From: Pseudomonas kilonensis
GTDB taxonomy: Bacteria > Pseudomonadota > Gammaproteobacteria > Pseudomonadales > Pseudomonadaceae
Direction of reading: 5' to 3'
DNA: 64,000 nt
Assembly (NCBI RefSeq): GCF_001269885.1
Contig: NZ_LHVH01000034.1
Coordinates: 222,707-286,706 of the forward strand
The notes beneath the pieces were generated by a model. The model did no database searches and was not told where the DNA came from. It worked only from the letters and a program-made list of their open reading frames with translations. Position numbers and translations under genes: made by a program. This document shows, piece after piece, positions 51,435 through 60,890 of this stretch; within the stretch, counting starts at the first letter, position 1, and every line of letters begins with the position of its first letter.

Positions 51435-53192
51435 ATGCGCGAAGCCCAGGAACTGACGTTCACTACCTTTGACGGCGTAGAGTTGTTCTACCGGCACTGG
51501 CCGGCTGTCGACGCGGCGGCGGGTGAGCCCCGTCAAGCTGTGTTGTTGTTTCATCGTGGTCATGAACACTCCGGGCGCATTGCGCACCTGGTGGATGAAC
51601 TGGACCTGCCCGGGTTCGACTTCTTTGCCTGGGACGCGCGCGGCCATGGCCAGTCGCCTGGCGAACGGGGCGACAGCCCGAGTTTTGCCACCAGTGCGCG
51701 GGATGTGCAGACCTTCTGCGATCACATCGGCGCGGCGCATCAGATCGACGAAGCGAACATCGCCGTGGTCGCACAAAGTGTCGGCGCGGTGATCGCGTCC
51801 ACCTGGGTCCACGACTACGCGCCGCGCATTCGCTCGCTAGTGCTGGCCTCGCCGGCGTTCAAGGTCAAGCTCTACGTGCCATTCGCCCGTCCGGGCCTGG
51901 CGCTGATGCGCAAATTCCGTGGCAATTTCTTCGTCAACAGCTACGTCAAGGCGAAATTCCTCAGCCATGACCCGGAGCGCGTGGCGTCCTACGACAGCGA
52001 TCCGTTGATCACCAAGGCCATTTCGGTGAACGTGCTGCTGGGCCTGTACGAAGCCGCCGACCGCGTGGTGGCCGATGCCCAGGCGATCCAGGTGCCGACG
52101 CAGTTGTTGATCTCCGGATCGGACTTTGTCGTGCACCGCAAACCCCAGGAGCAGTTCTTCGAGCGCCTGGGCAGCCTGCACAAAGAGAAGCACATCCTGC
52201 CGGGGTTCTTCCACGACACCCTCGGCGAGAAGAACCGCGCGCCGGCCGTTGCCAGTGCCCGCCGCTTCATCCTGCAGAACTTTGCCCGACCGCTGGACCG
52301 CCCTTCCCTGCTCGACGCTGATCGCCTGGGCGCGACCTGCGCCGAAGCCGAAACCCTGGCCACGCCGCTGCCGCACAACTCGCTGCGCGACCTCTACTGG
52401 CGCATGACCCGCGCCAGCATGCGCTTTGGCAGCAAGTTGTCGGCCGGGGTGAAGCTGGGCTTCGACACCGGGTTCGACTCCGGCAGTACCCTGGATTACG
52501 TCTACCGCAACCGCCCCACCGGCACGTCGGCGTTGGGCAAGATGATTGACCAGAACTACCTGAACTCCATCGGCTGGCGTGGCATTCGCCAGCGCAAGCT
52601 GAACGTCGAGGAGCTGCTGCGCCTGGCGATGGCCGAATTGCGTGCGCAAGACCGCGAGGTACGCATCGTCGACATCGCCGCCGGCCATGGCCGCTACATT
52701 CTCGAAGCGCTGCAAGGCGTCAGCCCGTTGCCCGAGTCGATCCTGCTGCGCGACTACAGCGACATCAACGTGCGCGACGGCAGTGCGCTGATCGTTGAAA
52801 AAGGCTTGGGCGACATCGCTCAATTCGTCAAAGGTGACGCCTTCGACCGCCAGGATCTGGCGGCGCTGGAGCCGAAACCCACCCTCGCCGTGGTGTCGGG
52901 TCTGTACGAGCTGTTTGCCGACAACCAACTGGTCGGTGGTTCCCTCGCCGGCCTGGCCGAAGCCGTGGAGCCTGGCGGTTTCCTGGTCTACACCGGCCAG
53001 CCGTGGCACCCGCAACTGGAACTGATCGCCCGCGCCCTCACCAGCCACCGCGCCGGTCAGGCCTGGGTGATGCGTCGGCGTACACAGGCGGAGATGGATC
53101 AATTGGTTGAGGCGGCGGGCTTCCGCAAGATCACCCTGCGGGTCGATGAATGGGGCATTTTCAGCGTTTCGCTGGCCCAGCGAGTGCAGTAA
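51435..53192 (+). CDS. Alpha/beta hydrolase fused to SAM methyltransferase (YnbC-like)
   Basis: This 585-residue protein has an N-terminal serine hydrolase of the lysophospholipase type (S115 in VAQSVGAV, D230 in SGSDFVV, H260 in FFHDTLGEK) and a C-terminal class I methyltransferase-like domain with VDIAAGHGRYILEAL (about 410-425). The same fusion is E. coli YnbC. It may cleave and methylate a lipid or head group made by the operon; this is inference. AAAGGAAC precedes the ATG. Its stop overlaps the next start by one base. Confidence 0.87.
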   Translation: MREAQELTFTTFDGVELFYRHWPAVDAAAGEPRQAVLLFHRGHEHSGRIAHLVDELDLPGFDFFAWDARGHGQSPGERGDSPSFATSARDVQTFCDHIGAAHQIDEANIAVVAQSVGAVIASTWVHDYAPRIRSLVLASPAFKVKLYVPFARPGLALMRKFRGNFFVNSYVKAKFLSHDPERVASYDSDPLITKAISVNVLLGLYEAADRVVADAQAIQVPTQLLISGSDFVVHRKPQEQFFERLGSLHKEKHILPGFFHDTLGEKNRAPAVASARRFILQNFARPLDRPSLLDADRLGATCAEAETLATPLPHNSLRDLYWRMTRASMRFGSKLSAGVKLGFDTGFDSGSTLDYVYRNRPTGTSALGKMIDQNYLNSIGWRGIRQRKLNVEELLRLAMAELRAQDREVRIVDIAAGHGRYILEALQGVSPLPESILLRDYSDINVRDGSALIVEKGLGDIAQFVKGDAFDRQDLAALEPKPTLAVVSGLYELFADNQLVGGSLAGLAEAVEPGGFLVYTGQPWHPQLELIARALTSHRAGQAWVMRRRTQAEMDQLVEAAGFRKITLRVDEWGIFSVSLAQRVQ

Positions 53193-54535
53193 TGAGCGCC
53201 GTCATCGCTCCAGCCCGCGAGCCCGCACTGCTGAAACCGGCGGTGCTGTGGCTGCTGTTGCTGGCGCCGCTGTTCTTCACCACTTACGGCTTCGCCACCT
53301 GGGTCACGTCCCAGCGTGACGACGTCGGCACGCTGGTGTTCGCCTGGGAAAGCCACATGCCGTTCATGGCCTGGACCATCGTGCCGTACTGGTCGATTGA
53401 TCTGCTGTACGGCCTGTCCTTGCTGTTGCCCACCAGCCGTGACGAACTCAAGCGCCACGCCTTGCGCCTGCTTACGGCGCAGGTGATTGCGGTCAGTTGC
53501 TTTTTGCTCTGGCCGTTGCGCTTCACCTTCCCCCGCCCGGAAATGGACGGGGTGTTTGGTTGGTTGTTCGAAGTGCTGGCGGGTTTCGACAAGCCGTTCA
53601 ATCAGGCGCCGTCGCTGCACATCGCGTTGCTGGTGGTGCTGTGGGTCTGCTATCAGCGGCATCTGCAGGGCTTCTGGCGCTGGGTGATGCACGGTTGGTT
53701 CGCGTTGATCGGCGTGTCGGTGCTGACCACTTATCAACATCACTTCATTGACCTGCCCACGGGCGCGTTGGCCGGCTGGCTGTGTGTCTGGTTGTGGCCG
53801 CTGGACCGTCCGAGTCCGCTGCTGAGTGCGCGTCTGGCGGCGGACCCTGCCCGTCGGCGCTTGGCCTTGCGTTATGGCGTGGGCGCGGCGGCGCTGTTCA
53901 TCCCGGCGTTTGCCTTGGGCGGCGCGTGGCTTTGGCTGATCTGGCCGGCGGTCGCGGTGCTCATGGTGGCGCTGAATTACCTGCTGTTCGGTGCCGACGG
54001 TTTCCAGAAGCGTGCCGATGGCCGCTTGAGTCCGGCAGCGCGCTGGTTGCTGGCACCTTACCTCGCGGCGGCGTGGATCAACTCCCGTTGCTGGACGCGC
54101 AAGCATCCGCAGCCGGACCAGGTGGCGGATAACGTCTGGCTGGGGCGCATCCCCACGCCGATGGAGCTGAAGGACAGTGCGTTTACCGGGGTGCTCGACC
54201 TCTGCGCGGAACTGTCCATGGACAGCACGGGCGTTGCCTATCGCTCGTTGCCGGTGCTCGACCTGACGGCACCGACCGCCGAGCAATGCCTGAACGCGGC
54301 ACAGGCCATCGAAAGCCTGCGCCAGCACGGGCCGGTGCTGGTCTGCTGCGCCCTGGGTTATTCACGCAGCGCCACGGCGGTGGTTGCCTGGTTGTTGCAC
54401 AGTGGGCGGGCAGCGAACGTTGACGCGGCAATCGTGCAAATCCAGCGCGCTCGACCGCGTATCGTCTTGCACGCGGCGCACCGTCGAGCGCTGGAACAGT
54501 TATCCACAACGCCGGGAAATGACCATGATCACTGA
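53192..54535 (+). CDS. PAP2-like membrane protein fused to dual-specificity phosphatase (YnbD-like)
   Basis: This 447-residue protein has several membrane helices with a PAP2-like pair APSLHIALLV and HHFIDLPTGA (about 143-195), then a C-terminal cytosolic phosphatase with the C-x5-R loop VCCALGYSRSATA (about 385-400) as in dual-specificity/tyrosine phosphatases. E. coli YnbD has the same build. It would dephosphorylate a lipid phosphate in the pathway. The start overlaps the previous stop (TAATG), indicating coupling. Confidence 0.86.
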   Translation: MSAVIAPAREPALLKPAVLWLLLLAPLFFTTYGFATWVTSQRDDVGTLVFAWESHMPFMAWTIVPYWSIDLLYGLSLLLPTSRDELKRHALRLLTAQVIAVSCFLLWPLRFTFPRPEMDGVFGWLFEVLAGFDKPFNQAPSLHIALLVVLWVCYQRHLQGFWRWVMHGWFALIGVSVLTTYQHHFIDLPTGALAGWLCVWLWPLDRPSPLLSARLAADPARRRLALRYGVGAAALFIPAFALGGAWLWLIWPAVAVLMVALNYLLFGADGFQKRADGRLSPAARWLLAPYLAAAWINSRCWTRKHPQPDQVADNVWLGRIPTPMELKDSAFTGVLDLCAELSMDSTGVAYRSLPVLDLTAPTAEQCLNAAQAIESLRQHGPVLVCCALGYSRSATAVVAWLLHSGRAANVDAAIVQIQRARPRIVLHAAHRRALEQLSTTPGNDHDH

Positions 54536-54980
54536 TATGGAACTCCACACCGTGGCAAGCCTGTTGCGCCGAGGGCATTCGCTGGACCAGTTTTCCACCG
54601 GGCTGACGCTGCTGGCAGCACTGGTAGGACTGGGCCAATGGCTGGTGGGCGTCATCGATCCGTGGTTGCTGCTGCTGAGTGCCACACTGATCGTCCTCGG
54701 CGTGCTGGAGAAATACTGGGCGCTGCGCGTGGCATTCGATGCCGATCTGTTTCAGCGCATGGCTGACAGCACCCAATCCCTGGCCGAACGCACCTATACC
54801 TTGGACCAAGCCCTCACCTCGCTGGGCCTGCAACCGGCCGAACGCGCCGGCCGTCTCTGGACCGAACGCCGGCACGGTGCGTTGTTGCTGCTGCGTCGGC
54901 AATCGCGGTTGCTGGCCATACAAGTTGTCTTGGTGCTGGGCTTCATCCTGGCCAGTCCCTGGTTAGCTTCAGGTATGTAG
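54525..54980 (+). CDS. Small membrane protein of the ynb-like operon
   Basis: I recognise no named family. The product, about 151 residues, has two membrane helices near the start (LTLLAALVGLGQWLVGVI, LLLLSATLIVLGVLEKYW), a soluble charged middle part with QSLAERTYTLDQALTSLGL, and a C-terminal hydrophobic segment. It overlaps the phosphatase gene by 11 bases, so it belongs to the operon. ATG 54525 is chosen because GGGAA is well spaced; 54519 is possible. Confidence 0.72.
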   Translation: MITDMELHTVASLLRRGHSLDQFSTGLTLLAALVGLGQWLVGVIDPWLLLLSATLIVLGVLEKYWALRVAFDADLFQRMADSTQSLAERTYTLDQALTSLGLQPAERAGRLWTERRHGALLLLRRQSRLLAIQVVLVLGFILASPWLASGM

Positions 54981-54988
54981 GAAGTTTT

Positions 54989-55122
54989 TGTGGCGAGGGG
55001 ATTTATCCCCGCTGGGCTGCGCAGCAGCCCCCAACCAGGCACCTCGGTGTGCCAAGAAGATTGAGTTAACTGCTTTAGGGCTGCTGCGCAGCCCAACGGG
55101 GATAAATCCCCTCGCCACAAAG
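54989..55122. repeat. Long GTGGCGAGGGGATTTATCC palindrome inside the operon
   Basis: A complete palindrome with GGGATTTATCCCC ends and GGCTGCGCAGCAGCCC inner arms lies between the small membrane protein gene and the acyltransferase gene. It may lower downstream transcription within the operon. A partial third end (CCCTCGCCACA) follows at about 55131. Confidence 0.88.
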
Positions 55123-55175
55123 GGTGTGCTCCCTCGCCACAGTTATGCTTATGTTTCTCAGGACAAGGAATCCTC

Positions 55176-55796
55176 ATGTTCGAACCCGTGGTCGCCAACC
55201 TCATCACCTCCGCCGCCCGCATGGTCACGGGCGCTCGCAGCCTGTGGCTCGGCTGCGCGCCGACGCCGGTGCAGCGGATCTACTTCGCCAACCACAGCAG
55301 CCACGGTGACTTCGTGTTGCTCTGGGCCTCGCTGCCGCCGACGCTGCGCAAGCTCACCCGTCCGGTAGCGGGAGCCGACTATTGGCAAACCAGCCCGATG
55401 CGTCGCTACATCATCAACCGGGTGTTCAACGGCGTGCTGGTGGACCGCGAGCGCAAGGATCCTTCCAGCAGCCCATTGCAGCCGATGCTCGATGCGTTGG
55501 CAAACGGCGACTCGCTGATCATCTTCCCGGAAGGCACGCGCAATCCGGAAGAAGGCCTGTTGCCCTTCAAGAGCGGGATCTATCACTTGATGAAAAACCA
55601 TCCCGAGGTCGAGGTGATCCCGGTGTGGATCGCCAACCTCAACCGCGTCATGCCCAAAGGCCGGGTGCTGCCGCTGCCGCTGTTGTGCACCACCAGTTTC
55701 GGCGCGCCACTGTGCATCGAAGAAGGTGAAAGCAAAGAGCAATTTCTTGAACGCAGCCGCGCCGCGCTGCTGGCACTGGCCCCGGAGCACGTCTGA
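55176..55796 (+). CDS. Lysophospholipid acyltransferase (PlsC-like)
   Basis: This 206-residue protein has the acyltransferase motifs NHSSHGDF (H-x4-D) near residue 39 and FPEGTRNPEEG near 118, with PFKSGIYHL and the VIPVWI segment after it. It would acylate a lysolipid or glycerol phosphate. AAGGAATCC precedes the ATG. It is followed by the CdsA-like gene with a single base between. E. coli ynbABCD has no such gene as far as I recall, so this is an addition to the operon. Confidence 0.88.
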   Translation: MFEPVVANLITSAARMVTGARSLWLGCAPTPVQRIYFANHSSHGDFVLLWASLPPTLRKLTRPVAGADYWQTSPMRRYIINRVFNGVLVDRERKDPSSSPLQPMLDALANGDSLIIFPEGTRNPEEGLLPFKSGIYHLMKNHPEVEVIPVWIANLNRVMPKGRVLPLPLLCTTSFGAPLCIEEGESKEQFLERSRAALLALAPEHV

Positions 55797-55797
55797 C

Positions 55798-56730
55798 ATG
55801 GATCGATATACCCTGATGTTGTTTGGCGGGATCGGCGCCATTCTGGTGCTGGCTTCGTTGATCGGTTTCATTCTCAGGCTGCGGACCAAAGGCGCGCCGA
55901 ACTCCGTCATCGACAACCTCAACGCCCGGATCAATGCCTGGTGGATCATGGTGCTGGTGATCGGCATCGCGTTCTGGCTCGGCAATGCGGCGGTGATCCT
56001 GTTGTTCTACGCGGTGTCGTTCTACGCCCTGCGGGAATTCCTGACCCTCACACCCACCCGGCGCAGCGACTATCCGGCCCTGGTGGCCGCGTTCTACCTG
56101 GCGCTGCCGCTGCAATACCTGTTGATCTACTACGACTGGTACGGGCTGTTTTCGATCTTCATTCCGGTGTATGTGTTCCTGCTGCTGCCGATCCTGGCGT
56201 CCCTGGGCGGCGACAGCACGCACTTCCTGGAGCGCGCTTCCAAGGTCCAGTGGGGCTTGATGATCGCGGTGTTCTGCATCTCCTTCGTGCCCGCCCTGCT
56301 GACGCTGGACATCGCTGGCTTTGAAGGGCGCAACCTGTTGCTGATCGCGTACCTGGTAATCGTGGTGCAGCTCTCGGATGTGTTGCAGTACGTCTGCGGC
56401 AAGCTGTTCGGCAAACACAAGATCGCGCCGAACCTGTCGCCCTCGAAAACCGTGGAAGGGTTTGTCGGCGGCATTTTCCTGGCCTCGTTGATCGGTGGCG
56501 CGTTGTGGTGGATCACGCCGTTCAATCCTTGGCAGTCGTTCCTCATCGCCTTGCTGATCAACTTGCTGGGGTTTGCTGGCGGCATCGTCATGTCAGCAAT
56601 CAAACGCGACCGCGGCGTCAAGGACTGGGGCCACATGATCGAAGGCCACGGCGGCATGCTCGACCGGTTGGATTCGGTGTGCTTCGCGGCGCCGATCTTC
56701 TTCCACCTGGTGCGGTACTGGTGGACCTGA
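55798..56730 (+). CDS. Phosphatidate cytidylyltransferase-like protein (YnbB/CdsA type)
   Basis: This 310-residue membrane protein ends with the CDP-diglyceride synthase signature: LSPSKTVEGFVGG followed by SAIKRDRGVKDWGHMIEGHGGMLDRLDS (split here by position, about 215-290), with the conserved Asp residues. It would make CDP-diacylglycerol or a related activated lipid for the YnbA-like transferase. It starts one base after the acyltransferase stop. The housekeeping cdsA is expected elsewhere. Confidence 0.9.
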   Translation: MDRYTLMLFGGIGAILVLASLIGFILRLRTKGAPNSVIDNLNARINAWWIMVLVIGIAFWLGNAAVILLFYAVSFYALREFLTLTPTRRSDYPALVAAFYLALPLQYLLIYYDWYGLFSIFIPVYVFLLLPILASLGGDSTHFLERASKVQWGLMIAVFCISFVPALLTLDIAGFEGRNLLLIAYLVIVVQLSDVLQYVCGKLFGKHKIAPNLSPSKTVEGFVGGIFLASLIGGALWWITPFNPWQSFLIALLINLLGFAGGIVMSAIKRDRGVKDWGHMIEGHGGMLDRLDSVCFAAPIFFHLVRYWWT

Positions 56731-56754
56731 GGAAAGTCTTCGGTGAAACCTAAA

Positions 56755-56850
56755 CCTGTGGGAGCGGGCTTGCTCGCGAAGGCGGTGCATCAAGCGACAT
56801 CAATATTGACTGTGCTGCCATCTTCGCGAGCAAGCCCGCTCCCACAGGGG
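56755..56850. repeat. REP palindrome pair
   Basis: A regular inverted REP pair between the convergent cdsA-like and glutathionylspermidine-synthase-like genes, a position where it could protect both transcripts' 3' ends. Confidence 0.9.
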
Positions 56851-56871
56851 TTCAGTGCTTAACCCAGAGAA

Positions 56872-58029
56872 TCAGTCAAGGATCAGGTGCGGCAGGAACC
56901 GGCTGGAATCCTTGGTGATCAGGCTGTTGTCTTCCCGCACGCCGATGCCTGCCGCCTGGTCGCCGATGACCCAGGAGCCGATCAGGGTGTAGCTGTCGCC
57001 AAAGCGTGGCAGTGGCGCGAATTCCTGGAGGATGAACGGCGCGTCGGTGTAGGGGCCGTCTTCTTTTACGATCAGGCCATCAGCGGTTTGCAGCTCGATG
57101 TTGGCGCCTTCCCGGGAAAAGAACGGCTTGCGCACCCAGCCCTTGGGCACCGCTTTGCTGGTGTCGGTATCCAGATGGGCCGCGAGCAGGTTCGGGTGGC
57201 CTTTGTTGAATTCCCACAGCAACGGCAGGATGCCTTTGTTGGAGATGATGGACTTCCAGGCCGGCTCGAAAAACTGCGTATCGCACTGGGCAATCGCTTC
57301 ACCAAACGGCTCGTGGAAGATGAACTCCCAGGCGTGCAGCTTGAACAGGTGCGGAATCCAGCGCTCTTCCAGATCAACAAAACGCCCGTCACTGTTGAGG
57401 CCGATGTCTTCGACATCGATGTGCCGCGATTCAATGCCGACTTTTTCCGCGACCAGGCGCAAGTAGTCCGTGGTGCCCTTGTCTTCCACCGAGCCTTTCA
57501 TCGAGGCGAAATAAAACGGCTCTTTGAGCTGCAACTGGGCGAAGGCCTGGTGCAGCTTGGTGTCGATGCTGTTGAACTGGTCGGCATGCTTGGGCAGCAA
57601 ACCGCGCTCGATGCATTGCTCCAGCCAGCCCCACTGGAACGCCGCCGCCTCGTAGAGGCTGGTCGGCGTGTCGTAGTTGAGCTCCAACAGCTTGGCGGGG
57701 CCCGTGCCGTTGTAGGAGAAATCCATGCGCCCATACAGGTGCGGGTGACCTTCCAGCCATGAAGTGCGCACCAGGTCGAAGAACGGCGCTGGAATGCTCA
57801 GGCGCTCCAGCAGTTCTTCGCTCTGGACCACGCGGGCCACGAGGTCCATGCACATGTCATGGATCTCGGTAGTCGGGTCTTCCAGGTCGTCCTCGATCTG
57901 CTTGAGGGTGAACTGGTAGTACGCGCTTTCGTCCCAATAGGGTTCGTCGTCGATGGTGTGGAACAGAAAGCCGAGCTGCTCGGCGGTCTGTTTCCAGTCA
58001 TGACGTTCTGCGCAATGGATCTTCTTCAT
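56872..58029 (-). CDS. Glutathionylspermidine synthase family protein (YjfC-like)
   Basis: This 385-residue protein is an ATP-grasp C-N ligase related to the synthetase domain of glutathionylspermidine synthase: LYGRMDFSYNGTGPAKLLELN, YDTPTSLYEAAAFQW, LPLLWEFNKGHPNLL and GWVRKPFFSREGANI are family blocks. In E. coli YjfC and YgiC are homologues that may ligate another peptide-like pair. It lies last in a minus-strand operon, 12 bases after the DUF1190 gene. Confidence 0.92.
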   Translation of the reverse strand: MKKIHCAERHDWKQTAEQLGFLFHTIDDEPYWDESAYYQFTLKQIEDDLEDPTTEIHDMCMDLVARVVQSEELLERLSIPAPFFDLVRTSWLEGHPHLYGRMDFSYNGTGPAKLLELNYDTPTSLYEAAAFQWGWLEQCIERGLLPKHADQFNSIDTKLHQAFAQLQLKEPFYFASMKGSVEDKGTTDYLRLVAEKVGIESRHIDVEDIGLNSDGRFVDLEERWIPHLFKLHAWEFIFHEPFGEAIAQCDTQFFEPAWKSIISNKGILPLLWEFNKGHPNLLAAHLDTDTSKAVPKGWVRKPFFSREGANIELQTADGLIVKEDGPYTDAPFILQEFAPLPRFGDSYTLIGSWVIGDQAAGIGVREDNSLITKDSSRFLPHLILD

Positions 58030-58041
58030 GGCGCTGGTTCC

Positions 58042-58743
58042 TCAACCGCCGGAGCTGCTCGAACCGCCCCAACCGCTGCGGGCACTGGACTTGCTGCCGA
58101 AACCGCCACGAGACGTGGAGGACGCGACGGCCATCGCCTTGCTGCTCTTGATGGAGTCGGTGTAGCTGCCGTACCGCGCCTGGTTGGACTTGGTAAAGGT
58201 CGAGCCACTGGACACCCGCTGGCTGAGGGTCGAGGACCCGAAGCTGCCGCGATCATCGCGGTAGCGGTAGACCGGCTCGGAGTAATAGCTGCTGCGGTTG
58301 CTGCTCAACATGTTGCCGATCAGCATGCCGGTCAGCAGGTTGCCGAAGCCTGAACCACCGACGTTCGCTTCCGAAGCCGGCAACTTGGCCCGGGCGGCAT
58401 CGACCTCGGACTGCGTGACTTCGCCATCGGCGTTCAGCTCGAAACCACCCAGCTTGGGAAGGAACTTGCCGGCCGAGTCCTGCTGGCACCAATCGGGCAC
58501 GAAGTCGGCATCGCAATCGGCCTGGCTGTCGTACACCGGCGCGATGCGACGATGCTCGCTCATGGCGCTCATGTAGGCGTCGGCGCAAATGTCCACCGGC
58601 AGCTTTTCATCGACACATTGCTGGACGGACTGGAAGTGGTACTTTTTCTGCAACTTGTAGGTTTTTTCCGTTGGCCCGCAGCCGGATATCGCCAGGGCGA
58701 CCGACGCGGCCAGCGAAAGCTGGACGTACTTGCTTCGTTTCAT
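58042..58743 (-). CDS. DUF1190 lipoprotein (YjfM/YgiB-like)
   Basis: This 233-residue protein has a lipoprotein signal with lipobox ISGC, a cysteine-containing middle region (QCVDEKLPVDICADAYMSAM, then DCDADFVPDWCQQ) and a long Ser/Gly-rich tail (SRGGFGSKSSARSGWGGSS). This pattern is DUF1190. Function is unknown. It is always a good marker for the YjfC/YgiC ligase, which it precedes here by 12 bases. Confidence 0.88.
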   Translation of the reverse strand: MKRSKYVQLSLAASVALAISGCGPTEKTYKLQKKYHFQSVQQCVDEKLPVDICADAYMSAMSEHRRIAPVYDSQADCDADFVPDWCQQDSAGKFLPKLGGFELNADGEVTQSEVDAARAKLPASEANVGGSGFGNLLTGMLIGNMLSSNRSSYYSEPVYRYRDDRGSFGSSTLSQRVSSGSTFTKSNQARYGSYTDSIKSSKAMAVASSTSRGGFGSKSSARSGWGGSSSSGG

Positions 58744-58762
58744 CGGGATCTCCGTGGCGCAA

Positions 58763-59191
58763 TCAGTTCGTGGAAGGCGTCATGCACGCGGCGTTCAACA
58801 TGCCGACGCTGATGGCCACGGCGGCGATATAGATACCGGCGGCGATTTCACCGTTCTTGATGCGCGCGGAAGCGCCCTTGAGCACCAGGCTGGTCACCAG
58901 GAACGCCAACAACTGGACGGCAGCGGCGATCACCGCCCAGACGACGAAATCCAGCAGGCTGATCGAATAGGCAATCACGTTGCTGGCCGGGATGGCGAAA
59001 CCAATGAGGGCACCGCTCAGGGCGATCGCCGCAGCCACGTTGCCCGAGCGGATCAGCTCGAACTCCTTGTGCGGCGTGACATGGATGTAGATGAACTGGA
59101 ACAGCGCGAACAGCACGGCGGCGCCGAGGATGTACAGGACGAAGCCGAACACGGCGGCCTTGTTCAGGGAAATGGAGAGCGCTTCAAGCAT
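58763..59191 (-). CDS. DUF350 membrane protein (YjfL-like)
   Basis: This 142-residue protein has four membrane helices and the DUF350 pattern with NVAAAIALSGALIGFAIP and a repeat of two helix pairs. Members are small inner-membrane proteins of unknown role, often next to PspA-like and YjfC-like genes. It lies 15 bases after the DUF2491 gene and 19 before DUF1190. Confidence 0.88.
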   Translation of the reverse strand: MLEALSISLNKAAVFGFVLYILGAAVLFALFQFIYIHVTPHKEFELIRSGNVAAAIALSGALIGFAIPASNVIAYSISLLDFVVWAVIAAAVQLLAFLVTSLVLKGASARIKNGEIAAGIYIAAVAISVGMLNAACMTPSTN

Positions 59192-59206
59192 GGATTTCTT
59201 CCTTAT

Positions 59207-59869
59207 TCAAAGAGTGTTCAGGTCAGTGGTGTACAGCGAAATACCCAGCGAAGTGCTCAGGCTGACGGTGCCTTCGGCATCTTCTTCAACGGAGAACAGC
59301 AGGAACTCCCGGCGATCCGTCAGGCCGGTGTCGCGGGCGTACAGCATCGAACGGTGCTCGACGCTGTAGGACTCATCCGGGTTGCTCACGCGCTCGCTCA
59401 TCCCCACCAACTCTGTCTGGCCCGCCTCGGTGCCCCATTCGCGGGTGTACTCGACGCCGTCGTGGGTGTAGGTCGGCAGGCCGATCAAGCTTTCAGGGCC
59501 GGCCAGGCGACGCAACTCCGCTTCGCTGTTGATCGTGACGTAGCTGAGGTAGTTGAACAGGATCACCGACTCGACCTGCCCGGCGATGTCGCCGCTGGTG
59601 TGCACTTGCAGCCAGTAGTCTTCGTCGTTCATGTAGCAACGCGACAGCCAGTTCGACTGCCCGAGGTCGACGATGCCCAGGCTCCAGATCTGTTGGGAGC
59701 CGGGGATGACCACGGCGCTGTTGCCGTCGAGCAACAACTTGAGCGTGGAGTCGAACATGACCTGCTTGCCGGAGGCCAGGCCCAGCGGCCCGGTGACAGG
59801 CGAATTATTGCTGGCTGTCGTGTTCGCGTTCGGGGCTTCAAGCCCCATCAACTGTTTAAACCACCCCAT
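59207..59869 (-). CDS. DUF2491 protein (YjfK-like)
   Basis: This 220-residue soluble protein begins MGWFKQLMGLE and has LKLLLDGNSAVVIPGSQQIW and CYMNDEDYWLQVHTSG, in the style of YjfK/DUF2491 proteins. Function is unknown. It overlaps the end of the potassium channel gene by 14 bases, so the two are translationally linked. No signal peptide is seen. Confidence 0.85.
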   Translation of the reverse strand: MGWFKQLMGLEAPNANTTASNNSPVTGPLGLASGKQVMFDSTLKLLLDGNSAVVIPGSQQIWSLGIVDLGQSNWLSRCYMNDEDYWLQVHTSGDIAGQVESVILFNYLSYVTINSEAELRRLAGPESLIGLPTYTHDGVEYTREWGTEAGQTELVGMSERVSNPDESYSVEHRSMLYARDTGLTDRREFLLFSVEEDAEGTVSLSTSLGISLYTTDLNTL

Positions 59870-60890
59870 GGGAAATTTCCTTGAGACGCGTGGAGGCGAT
59901 GTAGAAGAGTTCTCCGCCCACGACGCGGGTGGCGCCGGGCGGGTTGATCGACGGCTGGCGGGCGCCCTGGGCGCGGTAGCCGATCAGCGTAGCGTTGTGC
60001 TGCTCTTTCATCCGGGTATAGAGATCGCCGAACGTCGCTTCAAACGCCTCGGGGAGCTTCATCAGGTACTGGGTGGCGCCTTGGCCGACGCAGAGCAATT
60101 CATTGATGACCACGGACGAGCCCGGGTCCTGGGAGGCACGCACCAGCATTTCGATGGCCATGCTGGAGGTGCATTCCAGGCTCGGCGCATAAGCGCTGGC
60201 AAGGGCGGCGATTTCGCTGTCATTGAAGTGTGCGACCACGTGCCCGGCAGGCCCCAATTGATTGACCGCCAGCACGGTGGCCAGGGTCAGGTCGTCGGAA
60301 TGGGTTCGCACCAGCACGCGTTCGGCGCCTGGCACGCCGGCACGCTGCAACAGCGCGACGGAGGACAGGCTGTCGCCCTTGATGAACGAGGTCTTGCCGG
60401 GCATGGGGTTTTCTTCGAGATCGCAATCGCAGATGACGATCAGGTTGTCATTGGACGTTTCGTCCTGCAGCAGCAATTCGATGACCCGCTCGCTGGAGGC
60501 GCCCTCCCAGCCGATGAGAACCGTGTGGCCGACTTTACCGGTGAAATCGCCTTTGCCCTTCATGCCTTTTCTCCATACATCGATGACACTGCTGGTGGTT
60601 TTGCCGATGACCGTCGTCAACAGGGCAATGCCCCCGAGCATGATCCAGGTCGCCACGAAAATTCGCCCGGCGGATGTCTGTGGCAACAGATCGCCATAGC
60701 CGACGGTGAGCGTGGTGGTGAGATAGAAGTAGATAAACGTGGCGGCGGCGATGAGGTGTTGCTCGCCCAGCAGCACCAGGCCGATCCAGGCCGTGGACAG
60801 GTGCAAGCCCACCGCAATGGCCAGGCCCGCCCAGCCGAACCGATGAAAGAAGGACGACGCGTAGGTGCGCAACAAAAGGAAAATCGACAT
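59856..60890 (-). CDS. Potassium channel with RCK/TrkA-N domain
   Basis: This 344-residue protein has two membrane helices around the selectivity filter TLTVGYGD (about residues 65-72) and a cytosolic Rossmann-type RCK domain beginning GHTVLIGWEGASSERVI. It is a two-helix K+ channel gated by a nucleotide or ion. The ATG at 60890 (MSIFLLL) has GGGA upstream; an ATG at 60932 is weaker. As I recall, E. coli yjfIJKLMC has no channel in this position. A repeat separates it from pspA-like by 383 bases. Confidence 0.9.
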   Translation of the reverse strand: MSIFLLLRTYASSFFHRFGWAGLAIAVGLHLSTAWIGLVLLGEQHLIAAATFIYFYLTTTLTVGYGDLLPQTSAGRIFVATWIMLGGIALLTTVIGKTTSSVIDVWRKGMKGKGDFTGKVGHTVLIGWEGASSERVIELLLQDETSNDNLIVICDCDLEENPMPGKTSFIKGDSLSSVALLQRAGVPGAERVLVRTHSDDLTLATVLAVNQLGPAGHVVAHFNDSEIAALASAYAPSLECTSSMAIEMLVRASQDPGSSVVINELLCVGQGATQYLMKLPEAFEATFGDLYTRMKEQHNATLIGYRAQGARQPSINPPGATRVVGGELFYIASTRLKEISHGVV

